From JAVSMW01 sp032027005 (GTDB lineage: Bacteria; Bacillota; Thermincolia; Thermincolales; UBA2595): DNA of 64,000 nucleotides. Each line of letters starts with the position of its first letter. The first letter of the stretch is position 1. Positions 33,541 to 41,888 of this stretch are shown here, piece by piece. The stretch spans positions 62,001-126,000 of the forward strand of contig JAVSMW010000001.1 of the NCBI GenBank assembly GCA_032027005.1. The letters are read 5' to 3'. The notes beneath the pieces are model-generated. The model made no database searches and had not been told where the DNA came from. It saw only the letters and a list, made by a program, of their open reading frames with translations. A program made the translations under genes and the position numbers.

Positions 33541-35418
33541 CTAAAAGTACATTGATTCAGCAAATAATTTCGCAAAGTTCCGGCAGCTACCCAATTCAAC
33601 ATATTCCACAGCCTCCGCGATGGCGGCAGAGTTCTGATACTCATCGCTGGACAGCAGGGCCAGTTTCGCACCGGCTCCGGCCGCATTTCCAACCATCCTT
33701 ACCCTGTTCTCCAGTTCCTTCGGAATTAAACCGATGGTACAAGCGCTGTGAATATCCAGGTAGTTTCCAAAAGCACCGGCCAACAGGACTTCAGTAACTT
33801 CATTAATGGAAATATTCAGAGCGTCAAGCAGGATTTTAACTCCGGCTGCAATAGCCCCTTTAGCCATTTGCAGTTCTCGGATGTCATGTTGCGTAATCAT
33901 GATCTGACGGCCATGCATGGTCATTTGTTCATTCGCCAGCAAAAAAGCCCAGGTTCCGTCGTGCTGAATCAAACAGTTCTTTAGCTGTGCGGACTGCAAA
34001 TTTGTAATTAGCTCGGGATCAGTAAATCTTCCTTTCTTATCAATCAAACCAAACTCCAGCAGACCCGCCACCGCATCCAATAAGGCGGAGCCGCAAATAC
34101 CCTGAGGTTTTTGTCCGCCAATGACGGAATAGCTCACATTTTTTCCAAAAGTAATATGGTCGATAGCTCCCGCGGCGCCCCGCATTCCGGAGCTTATTTG
34201 AGCACCTTCAAAAGCTGGCCCCGCCGCGGCGGAGCAGGCTACCATCCTGTGCTTTGACCCTAGAACAATTTCACCGTTGGTACCAATATCAATCATAAGT
34301 TTTATTTCATCACTTTTGTCTATTTCCGTCGCTAAAAGTACGGCTACTGTATCGGCCCCGACGAAGCCTGCTATATTTGGAAGTACAAAGATTTGACCGG
34401 CAGGGTTAATTTTAATTGCCAACTCCGATGCGTGGAACACTAAAGGTTTACTAGCAACGGGCACATACGGGGATAAAGCCAAACTGCTCGGGTTAATTCC
34501 CAGGAACAAATGATGCATACACGTGTTTCCAGCCACAGTGAGCGCATAAATATCACTACGACTAATACCGGCTCCTGCGGCTGCTTCAGCAATCAAGCTG
34601 TTAAGTTCGTTAATGACTAAAGCATGCAGTTTCTTCAGGCCCTGTTGGTCACGCTCTGCAAAGGTGGATCTTGTGGTTACATCAGCTCCATGTTGCGTTT
34701 GTGGGTTAAGGCATGATACCACCTGCAGCTCTTTACCTGTGTACAAATCCATTAAGTAGCCTACAATAGTTGTGGTCCCAATATCAAAGGCCATGCCCAA
34801 CATAACTTGAGCCGTATCCGCTTCTTCAATTGCTGCAAGTCGGTTACCCCATGTCACCGCTGTAACCTGATAGCCGGCAGAGCGGATGACGTCTGGCAGA
34901 CGACGTATTGACTCTAGAGTAGGCTCAACTTTCAGACCTTGACTTTGTGCTGACAGGGTATCATTGAAACGTTCCAAATCAGGCCGTGTATCTCTGATAC
35001 TTGGTTTTGCCAGTTCTAGAAACGTTTTGGATAGGTGCGGTTTGACCGTTATCGTCCTTTCTGCCGAAGCCAGAAGTATATTGTGTTGACGGATCCGGGA
35101 TTCTGAAAGTTCCAGTATCATATCTTTAAGAACCGGTGATTGGCAAGCAAGGCGCATTCCTTCTTGTATCTCAACTGCTCCCAGAAACTTTATTTCGGTT
35201 TTATCCGCCTCACCGGCACCGCTTAAAACCCGTACACGGCATTTCCCGCATCTCCCATCGCCGCCACAGGGAAAATCAAAGTCCATTCGAGCTTCATGGA
35301 TTGCATCCATGATTGTCGAGCCTGTCGGAATATTAACTTCAACAGACCCAGGCAAAAAAATAACTTTATTATGTTTCAACTGCATCACCTCTATTGCCGG
35401 CAAAAGCTGTTTAATCAA
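33541..35418 (-). CDS. Corrinoid-protein reductive activase (RACE/RamA-like, ASKHA domain)
   Basis: An ATP-dependent activator that reduces accidentally oxidised Co(II) corrinoid back to Co(I). An N-terminal plant-type [2Fe-2S] ferredoxin domain has PCGGDGRCGKCRV and a fourth Cys in LACQSP; a linker follows, then the C-terminal actin-like ATPase (DUF4445) part with FDIGTTTIVGYL, DIGTNGEIVLGS and SSGMRGAAGAIDH. About 625 residues is typical. The start is uncertain: a TTG at 35418 overlaps the methyltransferase by eight bases; an ATG at 35385 sits directly behind a GAGGTG and fits the usual N-terminus better. It reactivates the corrinoid proteins encoded upstream. Confidence 0.9.
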   Translation of the reverse strand: MIKQLLPAIEVMQLKHNKVIFLPGSVEVNIPTGSTIMDAIHEARMDFDFPCGGDGRCGKCRVRVLSGAGEADKTEIKFLGAVEIQEGMRLACQSPVLKDMILELSESRIRQHNILLASAERTITVKPHLSKTFLELAKPSIRDTRPDLERFNDTLSAQSQGLKVEPTLESIRRLPDVIRSAGYQVTAVTWGNRLAAIEEADTAQVMLGMAFDIGTTTIVGYLMDLYTGKELQVVSCLNPQTQHGADVTTRSTFAERDQQGLKKLHALVINELNSLIAEAAAGAGISRSDIYALTVAGNTCMHHLFLGINPSSLALSPYVPVASKPLVFHASELAIKINPAGQIFVLPNIAGFVGADTVAVLLATEIDKSDEIKLMIDIGTNGEIVLGSKHRMVACSAAAGPAFEGAQISSGMRGAAGAIDHITFGKNVSYSVIGGQKPQGICGSALLDAVAGLLEFGLIDKKGRFTDPELITNLQSAQLKNCLIQHDGTWAFLLANEQMTMHGRQIMITQHDIRELQMAKGAIAAGVKILLDALNISINEVTEVLLAGAFGNYLDIHSACTIGLIPKELENRVRMVGNAAGAGAKLALLSSDEYQNSAAIAEAVEYVELGSCRNFAKLFAESMYF

Positions 35419-36235
35419 ACATACTCTGTCTAAATGCTTTCAGGTATCGGAAACAGTAGGGATCTTTGTCTAAAAGTGCTTCCGCTACGATAATCAAAGA
35501 CATCAGGCGCTTATCAAGGGGATCCAAAATAAGACTGTCAAGACCTGCCTTCATACATAGGACTGTGAAGATCTGATTTAATATTTGCCGCTTAGGAAGC
35601 CCATAAGAAACGTTGCTAAGGCCACATGTAATGTGAATACCCGGATACATCTGTTTGATCTTCTCCATAACTTCCAGGGCCGCAAGACCATTGGCTGTGG
35701 AAGTACTTATAGGTTGTACTAAAGGGTCAACATAGATGTCATCCCTGCCAACCCCTGCTTCTTCCAATCCATTTATTACTCTGGAAGCTATCTGCAAACG
35801 AATCTCGGCATCTCGCGGAATACCGGCCTTATCATCCATACATAGGACTACTATTTTACTGTCATATTTTTTACAAAGCTCAATAAAAGCTTCATAACGG
35901 GCTTCTTCACCGCTGATGGAGTTAATCATGGGCTTACCTTTTTTATTTGCTTTTAAACCAGCCTCAATAACCGAGGCATAGGGGCTGTCAATACAAAGAG
36001 GGACGTCCACTTCGTCTTGGATCTCTTCCACCAGCCAGGTCATGATTTCCTCTTCGTTCTTAAAGGTGCCGCAGTTAACATCGAGATAGTGGGCCCCGGC
36101 TTCGGCCTGTTTGCGGGCTATTTCTCTGATAAATACGGCATTCCTTGTTTCGACTGCCTCTCTAATTTCTCTGCGGCTGGTGTTTATCTTTTCTCCGATT
36201 AATAAAGTACTTAAGTTGGAAATCACAATAATCAT
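35411..36235 (-). CDS. Methyltetrahydrofolate:corrinoid methyltransferase (MtgA/AcsE/MTII-like)
   Basis: A 274-residue pterin-binding TIM barrel that exchanges methyl groups between a corrinoid protein and tetrahydrofolate. Family motifs are LLIGEKINTSRREI, GAHYLDVNCGTF, PLCIDSPYASVIEAGL, GKPMINSISGE and HITCGLSNVSYGLPKR. In the O-demethylase scheme this is methyltransferase II. The ATG at 36235 directly follows GGAG; a GTG at 36226 has better spacing. A strong hairpin separates it from the UroD-type gene upstream, so dosage may differ. Confidence 0.88.
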   Translation of the reverse strand: MIIVISNLSTLLIGEKINTSRREIREAVETRNAVFIREIARKQAEAGAHYLDVNCGTFKNEEEIMTWLVEEIQDEVDVPLCIDSPYASVIEAGLKANKKGKPMINSISGEEARYEAFIELCKKYDSKIVVLCMDDKAGIPRDAEIRLQIASRVINGLEEAGVGRDDIYVDPLVQPISTSTANGLAALEVMEKIKQMYPGIHITCGLSNVSYGLPKRQILNQIFTVLCMKAGLDSLILDPLDKRLMSLIIVAEALLDKDPYCFRYLKAFRQSMFD

Positions 36236-36251
36236 CTCCTTTCCTTTGGGC

Positions 36252-36306
36252 GGTGAAAAGAAACGGGCCTTGAACTCACTATGGTAACAGTTAAGGCCCG
36301 TTTCAC
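36252..36306 (-). terminator. Strong hairpin inside the methyltransferase operon
   Basis: GAAACGGGCCTT segments (right arm from about 36290) and their complement pair over about 15 bp around a 14-base loop, followed on the minus strand by TTTCTTTTCACC. It lies between the UroD-type and MTII-type genes and probably causes partial termination or marks an mRNA 3' end. Confidence 0.65.
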
Positions 36307-36351
36307 CAAGTATATTTACGCTGAGCCGTATTATCTATTCATCTCAATCTT

Positions 36352-37596
36352 TTAGCGGTAGACCCCATATTCCTTGGTAAAATCAACCCATACTTTGACC
36401 AGCTCCGGTTTGGCCTCATCTAAAACCGTACTGGCAGTCATTATATAACCTCCATCTTTACCGACAGTATCAATTAATTTCTTAGTATGTTCTTTGATCG
36501 AATCAGGGGTTCCCACCTGCAACTTAGAAATTGGCATTCCACCCATGATGCACATGGTGTCTTTCAGCACTTCTTTTACCCTGACCATATCGGACCGGTC
36601 AAACCAACCAATAATTTTGCCTTTGGGCAATTCTGCTAAATACTCAAGGCGTTGGTCGTAAACTCCCTCGAAGAAGGGCATTGGAGTCAAGCCTGCATCA
36701 ATTAAATCAAGGAGGAGTCTTTTTAGATGCGGCCAATAAAAAGTTTCAAACTGTTTTGGCGACATGAAGCCGTCTGCTCCCCTGTGCAAAGGTATAAACA
36801 CACGTGAAATGCCGGTTGCCTTGGCACCCTCAATGGCAGTGCCAAGTATCATTGGGTATAATTTTTCCTGAGCAGCGATAAGCTTGTCGGGAACCTTGAA
36901 CATGTCCATCATGGACCCCTTCATACCTCTTAGCATGTCGGAAATGACATCAAATGGAGCTAGGGCCGGCGCGCTGCTCGAAGCACAAAACCCAAGCTGT
37001 TCCATCTCCTTGTGAAACTGAAAAAACTTCATGCCCCATTCTGCCCCAGCTTTTGAAGCCTTTAGCATAGCTTCTAAGGCGGCAGTGACTTGGGGTTGAG
37101 CAAAGCAGCCTGCCATGAAGCCACCTGTGTAGCAGCCCATTGCCAACACTTTCAAGGGTGGTAACATGCTCAATCCTTCTAGGTTCTTGAAAACTCTTGG
37201 TGTATAAACCCTGAAAAGGAAATCAGACGGATCATCTAGAAAATGATCGTATTCATCCTGTTTCATATATTCGCCTTCCCAAAACTGATGACTTGTATTA
37301 GGGTCAATTCCATGCCCTGGCCAACTCATCTGCACTGTTCCCCAAATATCATGTACAGGCCCTGGTGTTATAACTGGCGCATCTGCCTGGAAATAAATGT
37401 CTGGCTCATATTCAAAGATAAATTTTTTACAGGCTTCAAGAAAGTCATCTTGTTTATAGTAAGCATCCCGGTAGCTTAACCCGGCAATTTTTGCCGGCAT
37501 ATAGTGGCCTACAAGAAAGATCGGTACTCTGTCGGGTACTTTTAATTCAACTGCATCATTTACCCTCTTAATTCTTTCAGCAGCAGATTGACTCAT
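36352..37596 (-). CDS. UroD-family corrinoid methyltransferase (methyltransferase I candidate)
   Basis: A 414-residue protein of the uroporphyrinogen decarboxylase superfamily (MtaA/CmuA/O-demethylase MTI type), expected to move a methyl group from a substrate onto a corrinoid protein. It lacks the canonical zinc HxC...C set: the HxC position reads FFEGVYDQRLEYL and the late Cys position reads TAST. The E and D/R residues there and WFDRSD may form a different metal site, as in known O-demethylase MTI enzymes. ATG at 37596 with a GGGAG site, two bases after the corrinoid protein stop; the longer frame to 37710 would overlap it. Substrate unknown; methoxylated aromatics are a reasonable guess. 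Confidence 0.82.
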   Translation of the reverse strand: MSQSAAERIKRVNDAVELKVPDRVPIFLVGHYMPAKIAGLSYRDAYYKQDDFLEACKKFIFEYEPDIYFQADAPVITPGPVHDIWGTVQMSWPGHGIDPNTSHQFWEGEYMKQDEYDHFLDDPSDFLFRVYTPRVFKNLEGLSMLPPLKVLAMGCYTGGFMAGCFAQPQVTAALEAMLKASKAGAEWGMKFFQFHKEMEQLGFCASSSAPALAPFDVISDMLRGMKGSMMDMFKVPDKLIAAQEKLYPMILGTAIEGAKATGISRVFIPLHRGADGFMSPKQFETFYWPHLKRLLLDLIDAGLTPMPFFEGVYDQRLEYLAELPKGKIIGWFDRSDMVRVKEVLKDTMCIMGGMPISKLQVGTPDSIKEHTKKLIDTVGKDGGYIMTASTVLDEAKPELVKVWVDFTKEYGVYR

Positions 37597-37597
37597 T

Positions 37598-38233
37598 TTA
37601 CTCAACTCCCATCCATTTTTTAGCCAAAGCAACAGCGACCATGGCGTCTGCACCAAAAGCATCCGCGCCCGTATACTCTTGAATATCCTCAGTAATAGTA
37701 CCTCCGCCAATCATGATTTTCACCTTGTCCCTGTAGCCCGCCGCTGCAATCGCTTCAATGGTTTTTTTCATACCGTCAAAGGTTTTTGTTAAAAAGCCGC
37801 TAAGTCCAACAATATTCGGATTAACTTCCTTTATTTTTTCCACAAATTTATCACTGGGAACATCTACTCCTAGATCATATACTTCAAAACCGTTTACTTC
37901 CAACATGAAAGCTACGATGTCTTTTCCTATATCGTGAATATCACCGGCAACGGTTCCAAGGACTACCGTTCCCAAGTTTTTCTTATCTGAAGCAATAACT
38001 TTCATTCTTGGCTTAATAATCTCGGAAATACTTTTAAGTATTTCACCTCCCATAATCAGTTCGGGTAGGAAATACTCTTCTTGTTCAAATCGTTTACCCA
38101 CGAGCTGCATGGCTTCTTGACAGCTAGAAAGTATCTCATACACGTCAGTTCCACTTTCCAACATCTCTTCCACCATTTTCACTGCGTCATCAGCTCTCAT
38201 TTCCGCAATTGCATTTATCAGATCTTTTGACAT
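37598..38233 (-). CDS. Corrinoid (B12-binding) methyltransferase protein, copy 2
   Basis: A 211-residue MtaC/MtbC-type corrinoid protein: an N-terminal four-helix cap (residues 1-85) and a Rossmann B12 domain with the base-off histidine in GTVAGDIHDIGKDIV, followed by NPNIVGLSGFLTKTF and IMIGGGTITED. The ATG at 38233 has an AAGGAGGTT site; the upstream in-frame ATG would disrupt it. It is the methyl carrier between the adjacent UroD-type and MTII-type enzymes. A candidate promoter with an embedded operator lies about 170 bases upstream. Confidence 0.92.
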   Translation of the reverse strand: MSKDLINAIAEMRADDAVKMVEEMLESGTDVYEILSSCQEAMQLVGKRFEQEEYFLPELIMGGEILKSISEIIKPRMKVIASDKKNLGTVVLGTVAGDIHDIGKDIVAFMLEVNGFEVYDLGVDVPSDKFVEKIKEVNPNIVGLSGFLTKTFDGMKKTIEAIAAAGYRDKVKIMIGGGTITEDIQEYTGADAFGADAMVAVALAKKWMGVE

Positions 38234-38409
38234 CCGAATAACCTCCTTCAATTGTCTCTTTCTAATGGAAACCAGTTTAGACAGTTTACTTATTCAAAGA
38301 ACCTTATTATTTTCCCTTAGACACCACATCCTTTCACCCTTTGTTTGTTCAAACAAGGCATAGGTAAAACCACGACGAAGTAATTCTTAATTCAAAATAA
38401 TTTGTTATA

Positions 38410-38421
38410 TTGTATATACAA
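38410..38421 (-). promoter_or_regulatory. Perfect palindrome TTGTATATACAA, HutC-type operator
   Basis: A 12-bp perfect palindrome matching the GT-N-TA-N-AC pattern bound by GntR/HutC-family repressors. It falls between a TTAATG and a TATAAC hexamer (17-base spacing) on the minus strand, so binding would block the promoter of the corrinoid protein 2 - methyltransferase operon. Related sites are at 38613 and 40289. Confidence 0.6.
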
Positions 38422-38467
38422 CATAACATTAAAATGATTTTGCACTAAGCAAGAACCTTGAAAAGTG

Positions 38468-38555
38468 GAGTGTAAGGAGTGTAAGGAGTGTAAGGAGTAA
38501 AGGAGTAAAGGAGTAAAGGAGTAAAGGAGTAAAGGAGTAAAGGAGTAAAGGAGTA
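38468..38555. repeat. Tandem repeat: 3 x GAGTGTAAG then 7 x GAGTAAAG
   Basis: Three perfect nine-base units (38468-38494) run into seven perfect eight-base units (38495-38550) and a partial one. It lies in the gap between the two corrinoid protein genes, between two operator-like palindromes. Perfect short units suggest replication slippage and variable copy number. The gap 38234-38730 has no gene; a long frame across the repeat is an artefact. Confidence 0.95.
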
Positions 38556-38612
38556 GTTTAATATGAAAATGAAATCTGAAAATGAATATTTGTCTATATA
38601 TAATTTGTATTA

Positions 38613-38624
38613 TTGTGCATACAA
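38613..38624 (-). promoter_or_regulatory. Operator-like site TTGTGCATACAA
   Basis: A near-palindrome of the same TTGT-N4-ACAA form as the site at 38410, on the far side of the tandem repeat. It may be a second binding site for the GntR/HutC regulator encoded at 39401-40165, allowing looping between the two. Confidence 0.45.
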
Positions 38625-38730
38625 CTAACTTTATTGTAAATAGTCCATCACCTGAAGTCAATACTTTTTCACTTCTTTTTCATAGCTAAACACAACTAAT
38701 TTAATGGCGATTGAACTGATAATTAAAACA

Positions 38731-39387
38731 TCATTTAGAGATAACCCGGGTTGCCCCCGTTATCTTGTCAAAAATGTCTAACGCATTAACAGCATCGTTT
38801 GAATAGTAATCGGCACCAGTATAATCCTTAACGTGTTCGTCTACAGGGTATCCCCCGATAACCACAGTGACCCGGCTTCTAAGCCCTGTTTCAACGAGAA
38901 GTTTTGTCAGCTTTTTAATTGGTTCAAGGCAAAAGTTGAGGATAACACAAACACCCACAATTGAAGCTCCGGTCTCTTTAATGGCATCTATAAACCGTTC
39001 GGCAGAAACATTAACGCCCAAATCATAAACGCGATAACCAGCAGCCCGCAATATATAGATCACAATATTTTTCCCCAAGTCATGGATATCACCCTCTATT
39101 GTCCCCATAATAATCATTGGGGCATTACCCTCATCAATACCATCTGGCTTTATTGGAAAGTAAGGCTCGATAATTTCCATAACTTCCTTAAAGATAGCTT
39201 CTGACATAATCAAGTCGGAAAGGAAGTAAATGCCGTCATGATACCTCTGACCAACGATTTCCACTCCATTTCTGCACTGCTCAACAACATCCAAAACAGT
39301 CTCACCATTCCGAATTTTTTCTCTAACAAGTGCCAGAGCTTTTTCGTCCTCAAGATTAGCCATGGCGTTGATTAAGTCATCGCGCAT
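38731..39387 (-). CDS. Corrinoid (B12-binding) methyltransferase protein, copy 1
   Basis: A 218-residue paralogue of the protein at 37598: helical cap, then the B12 motif GTIEGDIHDLGKNIVIYIL and GASIVGVCVILNF. It differs in the loop after the B12 motif and in its C-terminus, so it may serve a different methyltransferase partner. The ATG at 39387 has a GAAGGGAG site, 13 bases after the regulator stop, so it is co-transcribed with the GntR gene rather than with the other methyltransferase genes. Confidence 0.9.
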   Translation of the reverse strand: MRDDLINAMANLEDEKALALVREKIRNGETVLDVVEQCRNGVEIVGQRYHDGIYFLSDLIMSEAIFKEVMEIIEPYFPIKPDGIDEGNAPMIIMGTIEGDIHDLGKNIVIYILRAAGYRVYDLGVNVSAERFIDAIKETGASIVGVCVILNFCLEPIKKLTKLLVETGLRSRVTVVIGGYPVDEHVKDYTGADYYSNDAVNALDIFDKITGATRVISK

Positions 39388-39400
39388 AACTAAACTCCCT

Positions 39401-40165
39401 TCAGCGATTTTTCTTATCTTCAGAACCCCAGCCTTCATTGCTGACTAGCTTGTACTTGTCACCCCTGTAGATAGACTTTCCCCAGGCAATAATTTCATTG
39501 TCTGTATTGTAAATGGTTTGAATCAATAAAAAGACAGGGGTGCCCGGCTCTACACAAAGAACCTTTGATTCTTCTTCATTCGAATTCGATACCATCAAGA
39601 CTTTATTAGATCTCAATGGTACAGTTGCACTATGAGCTTCCGCCAGATTCACCAGCGACAGATCTTTAAGTTCTGATTCCAAAATAGGCGTTCGTTTCGT
39701 ATAAACTGTATATCGAGTCTCATAAATTAAAGGTTCACCGCCGGCAGAGATAACAACTCTAAAAAACAAGCATCTGGTGTTAACCGCTATGCCCAATCTT
39801 TTAGCCAGTTTATCATCTGCCTTGATTACTCTTGCTTCAAGAAGCTCTGAGCAGGGTTTGATACCCTTCTGACCAATTTCATGATAAAAATTGTTCAGGT
39901 CGAAAATATTATTATCCAGTGCCGGCTTGGCCACGAAAGTCCCTTTACCTTGGTGAGTATAAACCATACCTGCAGAAATAAGTTCATAAATAGCCTTACG
40001 CACGGTCATGCGGCTAATGTCAAAACGATCAGCCAGTTCCATCTCTGTTGGTAAAGTATCCCCAGGCTTAAGATCCCCGTTGCGGATTTGTGTTTCAAAA
40101 TATTTATACAACTGGTGATATATGGGAGTAAATGAATTTTTATCAATTATCTCTTCTGCAGTCAT
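39401..40165 (-). CDS. GntR-family transcriptional regulator, HutC/UTRA type
   Basis: A 254-residue repressor-type protein: an N-terminal winged helix (residues 12-75; LPTEMELADRFDISRMTVRK) and a C-terminal UTRA ligand-binding domain (95-235; RVVISAGGEPLIYETRYTVY, VEPGTPVFLLIQTIYN). It probably senses a small molecule linked to the methyl donor. Its promoter contains an operator-like site, and similar sites precede the corrinoid protein 2 operon, so it likely controls itself and the whole cluster. Confidence 0.92.
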   Translation of the reverse strand: MTAEEIIDKNSFTPIYHQLYKYFETQIRNGDLKPGDTLPTEMELADRFDISRMTVRKAIYELISAGMVYTHQGKGTFVAKPALDNNIFDLNNFYHEIGQKGIKPCSELLEARVIKADDKLAKRLGIAVNTRCLFFRVVISAGGEPLIYETRYTVYTKRTPILESELKDLSLVNLAEAHSATVPLRSNKVLMVSNSNEEESKVLCVEPGTPVFLLIQTIYNTDNEIIAWGKSIYRGDKYKLVSNEGWGSEDKKNR

Positions 40166-40288
40166 TTAAAGACACCTTTTATTTTATTGCATTGCAAAGG
40201 TTATTTATTGAATTTAGTGATAAATTTCATAAGAGGCTTTGAACCTCTGTCACTTGCCTAAAGCTAAAAGTTAATGAAATATAAGTAC

Positions 40289-40331
40289 TTGTATATATAA
40301 CTAGTTTATCATATAATAATACCCATTTCAA
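40289..40331 (-). promoter_or_regulatory. Promoter and operator of the GntR regulator gene
   Basis: On the minus strand TTGAAA (40326-40331) and TAAACT (40303-40308) are 17 bases apart. The operator-like sequence TTGTATATATAA (plus strand 40289-40300) begins two bases after the -10 box, over the start point. This arrangement fits autorepression. Confidence 0.55.
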
Positions 40332-40369
40332 CACAGCATTTTAAAGGATTATATCAACAACTTTCAACC

Positions 40370-41374
40370 TTACCCCACCTTATAACACACCTGGTTCCTA
40401 CCGGACCGTTTGGCTTCATACATGAATTCATCAGCCTTCTGCATGAGTTCATCCAGGCTGTTAGCCGTCATCGGATAAGCCGCCAAACCACAGCTTACCG
40501 TTAGTGTAATTAATAATGCCCGGTCGGCCCCCACAAATTCTGACTGCTCTATAGCATTGCGGATTCTTTCAGCGACTTCCAAAGATCTTTCCGGACCGGT
40601 CCCAGGCAAAGCGACAATAAATTCCTCCCCGCCGTACCTGGCTACAAAATCAACATCCCTAATATTGCCCTGAATAACATCAGCCACCTGCTCCAATACC
40701 AAATCTCCTGTTTTGTGCCCAAATCTGTCATTTATAGCCTTGAAGTTATCTATATCCACCATGATAATACTTAACACTGTGCTCAGTTCTTTGGCTTTTT
40801 CAATCTCAAATTTTAAAGATTGCTCCAGGTAAGAACGATTATAAATACTCGTTAAGCTGTCTGTTAAAGCCTGCTGATGATATTTTTTCTCCCGATAAAT
40901 CAGGTAAGCCGCGGTTACTCCCATCAGCCAGCCTATGATCAGCCTGACTATCAGCCTCCTGACCTCCAGGTCATTCGGGCCCGCCAGCAGGACTGACCCG
41001 GTATAAAAAACACTTCCCACAAGTACACACAGCAGAGCCTGTCTGGCCCCTAAAACCAAGCCGGTCTGTAAGACCACCAAAAAGTAAAGATTATAGCATT
41101 CACTTGAAAGTCCGTTGCGGCTCAAGACCATTAAACTTATTACAACCAGATCAGCGATTTGGACTATCCCCCATAAGTAAGGCTTGATAGAAATCCGTTT
41201 TAGATAAAATGCCGTAAGTAATGCAGTTACCGCGAAAAAAGCGGCTATTGCAAACTTATCCAGAGAATACATCTGCCCCTGACTCAGCCCAAGCATCACC
41301 GGAACCAGGCAAATAATAACCCACCTCATAATTATTATAAAAGTTTGGGGTTTGGAAAAGGAACTTATCTTCAT
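40370..41374 (-). CDS. Membrane-bound diguanylate cyclase (GGDEF)
   Basis: A 334-residue protein with five to six hydrophobic segments (residues 15-165) and a C-terminal GGDEF domain (about 175-330). The active-site motif is RYGGEEF, and an RxxD inhibitory site (RDVD) lies five residues before it, so both cyclic-di-GMP synthesis and product inhibition are expected. No recognised sensor domain other than the membrane part. ATG at 41374 with a GGGAG site. It is a separate unit between the methyltransferase cluster and cobT. Confidence 0.92.
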   Translation of the reverse strand: MKISSFSKPQTFIIIMRWVIICLVPVMLGLSQGQMYSLDKFAIAAFFAVTALLTAFYLKRISIKPYLWGIVQIADLVVISLMVLSRNGLSSECYNLYFLVVLQTGLVLGARQALLCVLVGSVFYTGSVLLAGPNDLEVRRLIVRLIIGWLMGVTAAYLIYREKKYHQQALTDSLTSIYNRSYLEQSLKFEIEKAKELSTVLSIIMVDIDNFKAINDRFGHKTGDLVLEQVADVIQGNIRDVDFVARYGGEEFIVALPGTGPERSLEVAERIRNAIEQSEFVGADRALLITLTVSCGLAAYPMTANSLDELMQKADEFMYEAKRSGRNQVCYKVG

Positions 41375-41522
41375 AGACGAAATCTCCCTGCATAACCCTA
41401 AATCTACACAAATCACCTAAATGATCTTGCATTATTTGCTTCTATATTTTGCCAGATTATCCTCCTCTTTGGAGATCACTTTCGCACGACTAATTACACT
41501 GAATTTTTACAAAATTTTTCTA

Positions 41523-41551
41523 TTGCAGTATTTATTTTTCTAGGATAAAAT
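41523..41551 (+). promoter_or_regulatory. Promoter of the cobalamin riboswitch-cobT unit
   Basis: TTGCAG (41523-41528) and TAAAAT (41546-41551) with 17-base spacing, about 28 bases before the riboswitch. Confidence 0.55.
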
Positions 41552-41578
41552 ATAATCAGTTAATTGGATAATTTGGTT

Positions 41579-41745
41579 ATCGGTGCCTCTGCTAGAGGAG
41601 AATAGGGAAATGGGTGCAAGTCCCATGCGGTCCCGCCACTGTAAGTGAGTAATGTGCTTCAAAAGGCCACTCGGTTTTTCGGGGAAGGCGAAGTACGTGA
41701 TGATACACGAGCCAGGAGACCTGCCATAACCGTGATCTTAGGCAT
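41579..41745 (+). ncRNA. Cobalamin (AdoCbl) riboswitch
   Basis: Conserved blocks appear in order: GGTGCC, GAATAGGGAA, GGGTGCAAGTCCCATGCGG, TCCCGCCACTGTAA, and the B12 box GCCAGGAGACCTGCC (41711-41725). It precedes an intrinsic terminator and cobT, so it probably stops transcription when cobalamin is plentiful. Confidence 0.95.
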
Positions 41746-41765
41746 AGGCCTTTGTGAATGATGGT

Positions 41766-41799
41766 AAAGTTCGCGACCATTTTTGGTTGCGAACTTTTT
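41766..41799 (+). terminator. Riboswitch-controlled terminator
   Basis: AAAGTTCGCGACC and GGTTGCGAACTTTTT form a stem of about 12 bp (one G-U pair) with a six-base loop and a T-run, between the riboswitch and cobT. It is the natural expression platform. Confidence 0.85.
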
Positions 41800-41888
41800 G
41801 TTGTTTCTGCGTAATTAAGGCCTGAAGCCTTAATATAGAAGTTCTCAAATTTCTAATAAAATATATGTCAAATAAGGAGGAATTTTTA

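Noticed and set aside
38468..38555. CRISPR array
   Set aside because: Units are eight to nine bases with no spacers; no cas genes occur in the window.
38392..38661. 89-codon minus-strand frame across the octamer array
   Set aside because: Its product is a translation of the tandem repeat (LLLYSFTP units); the array preserves the frame by chance. No ribosome binding site.
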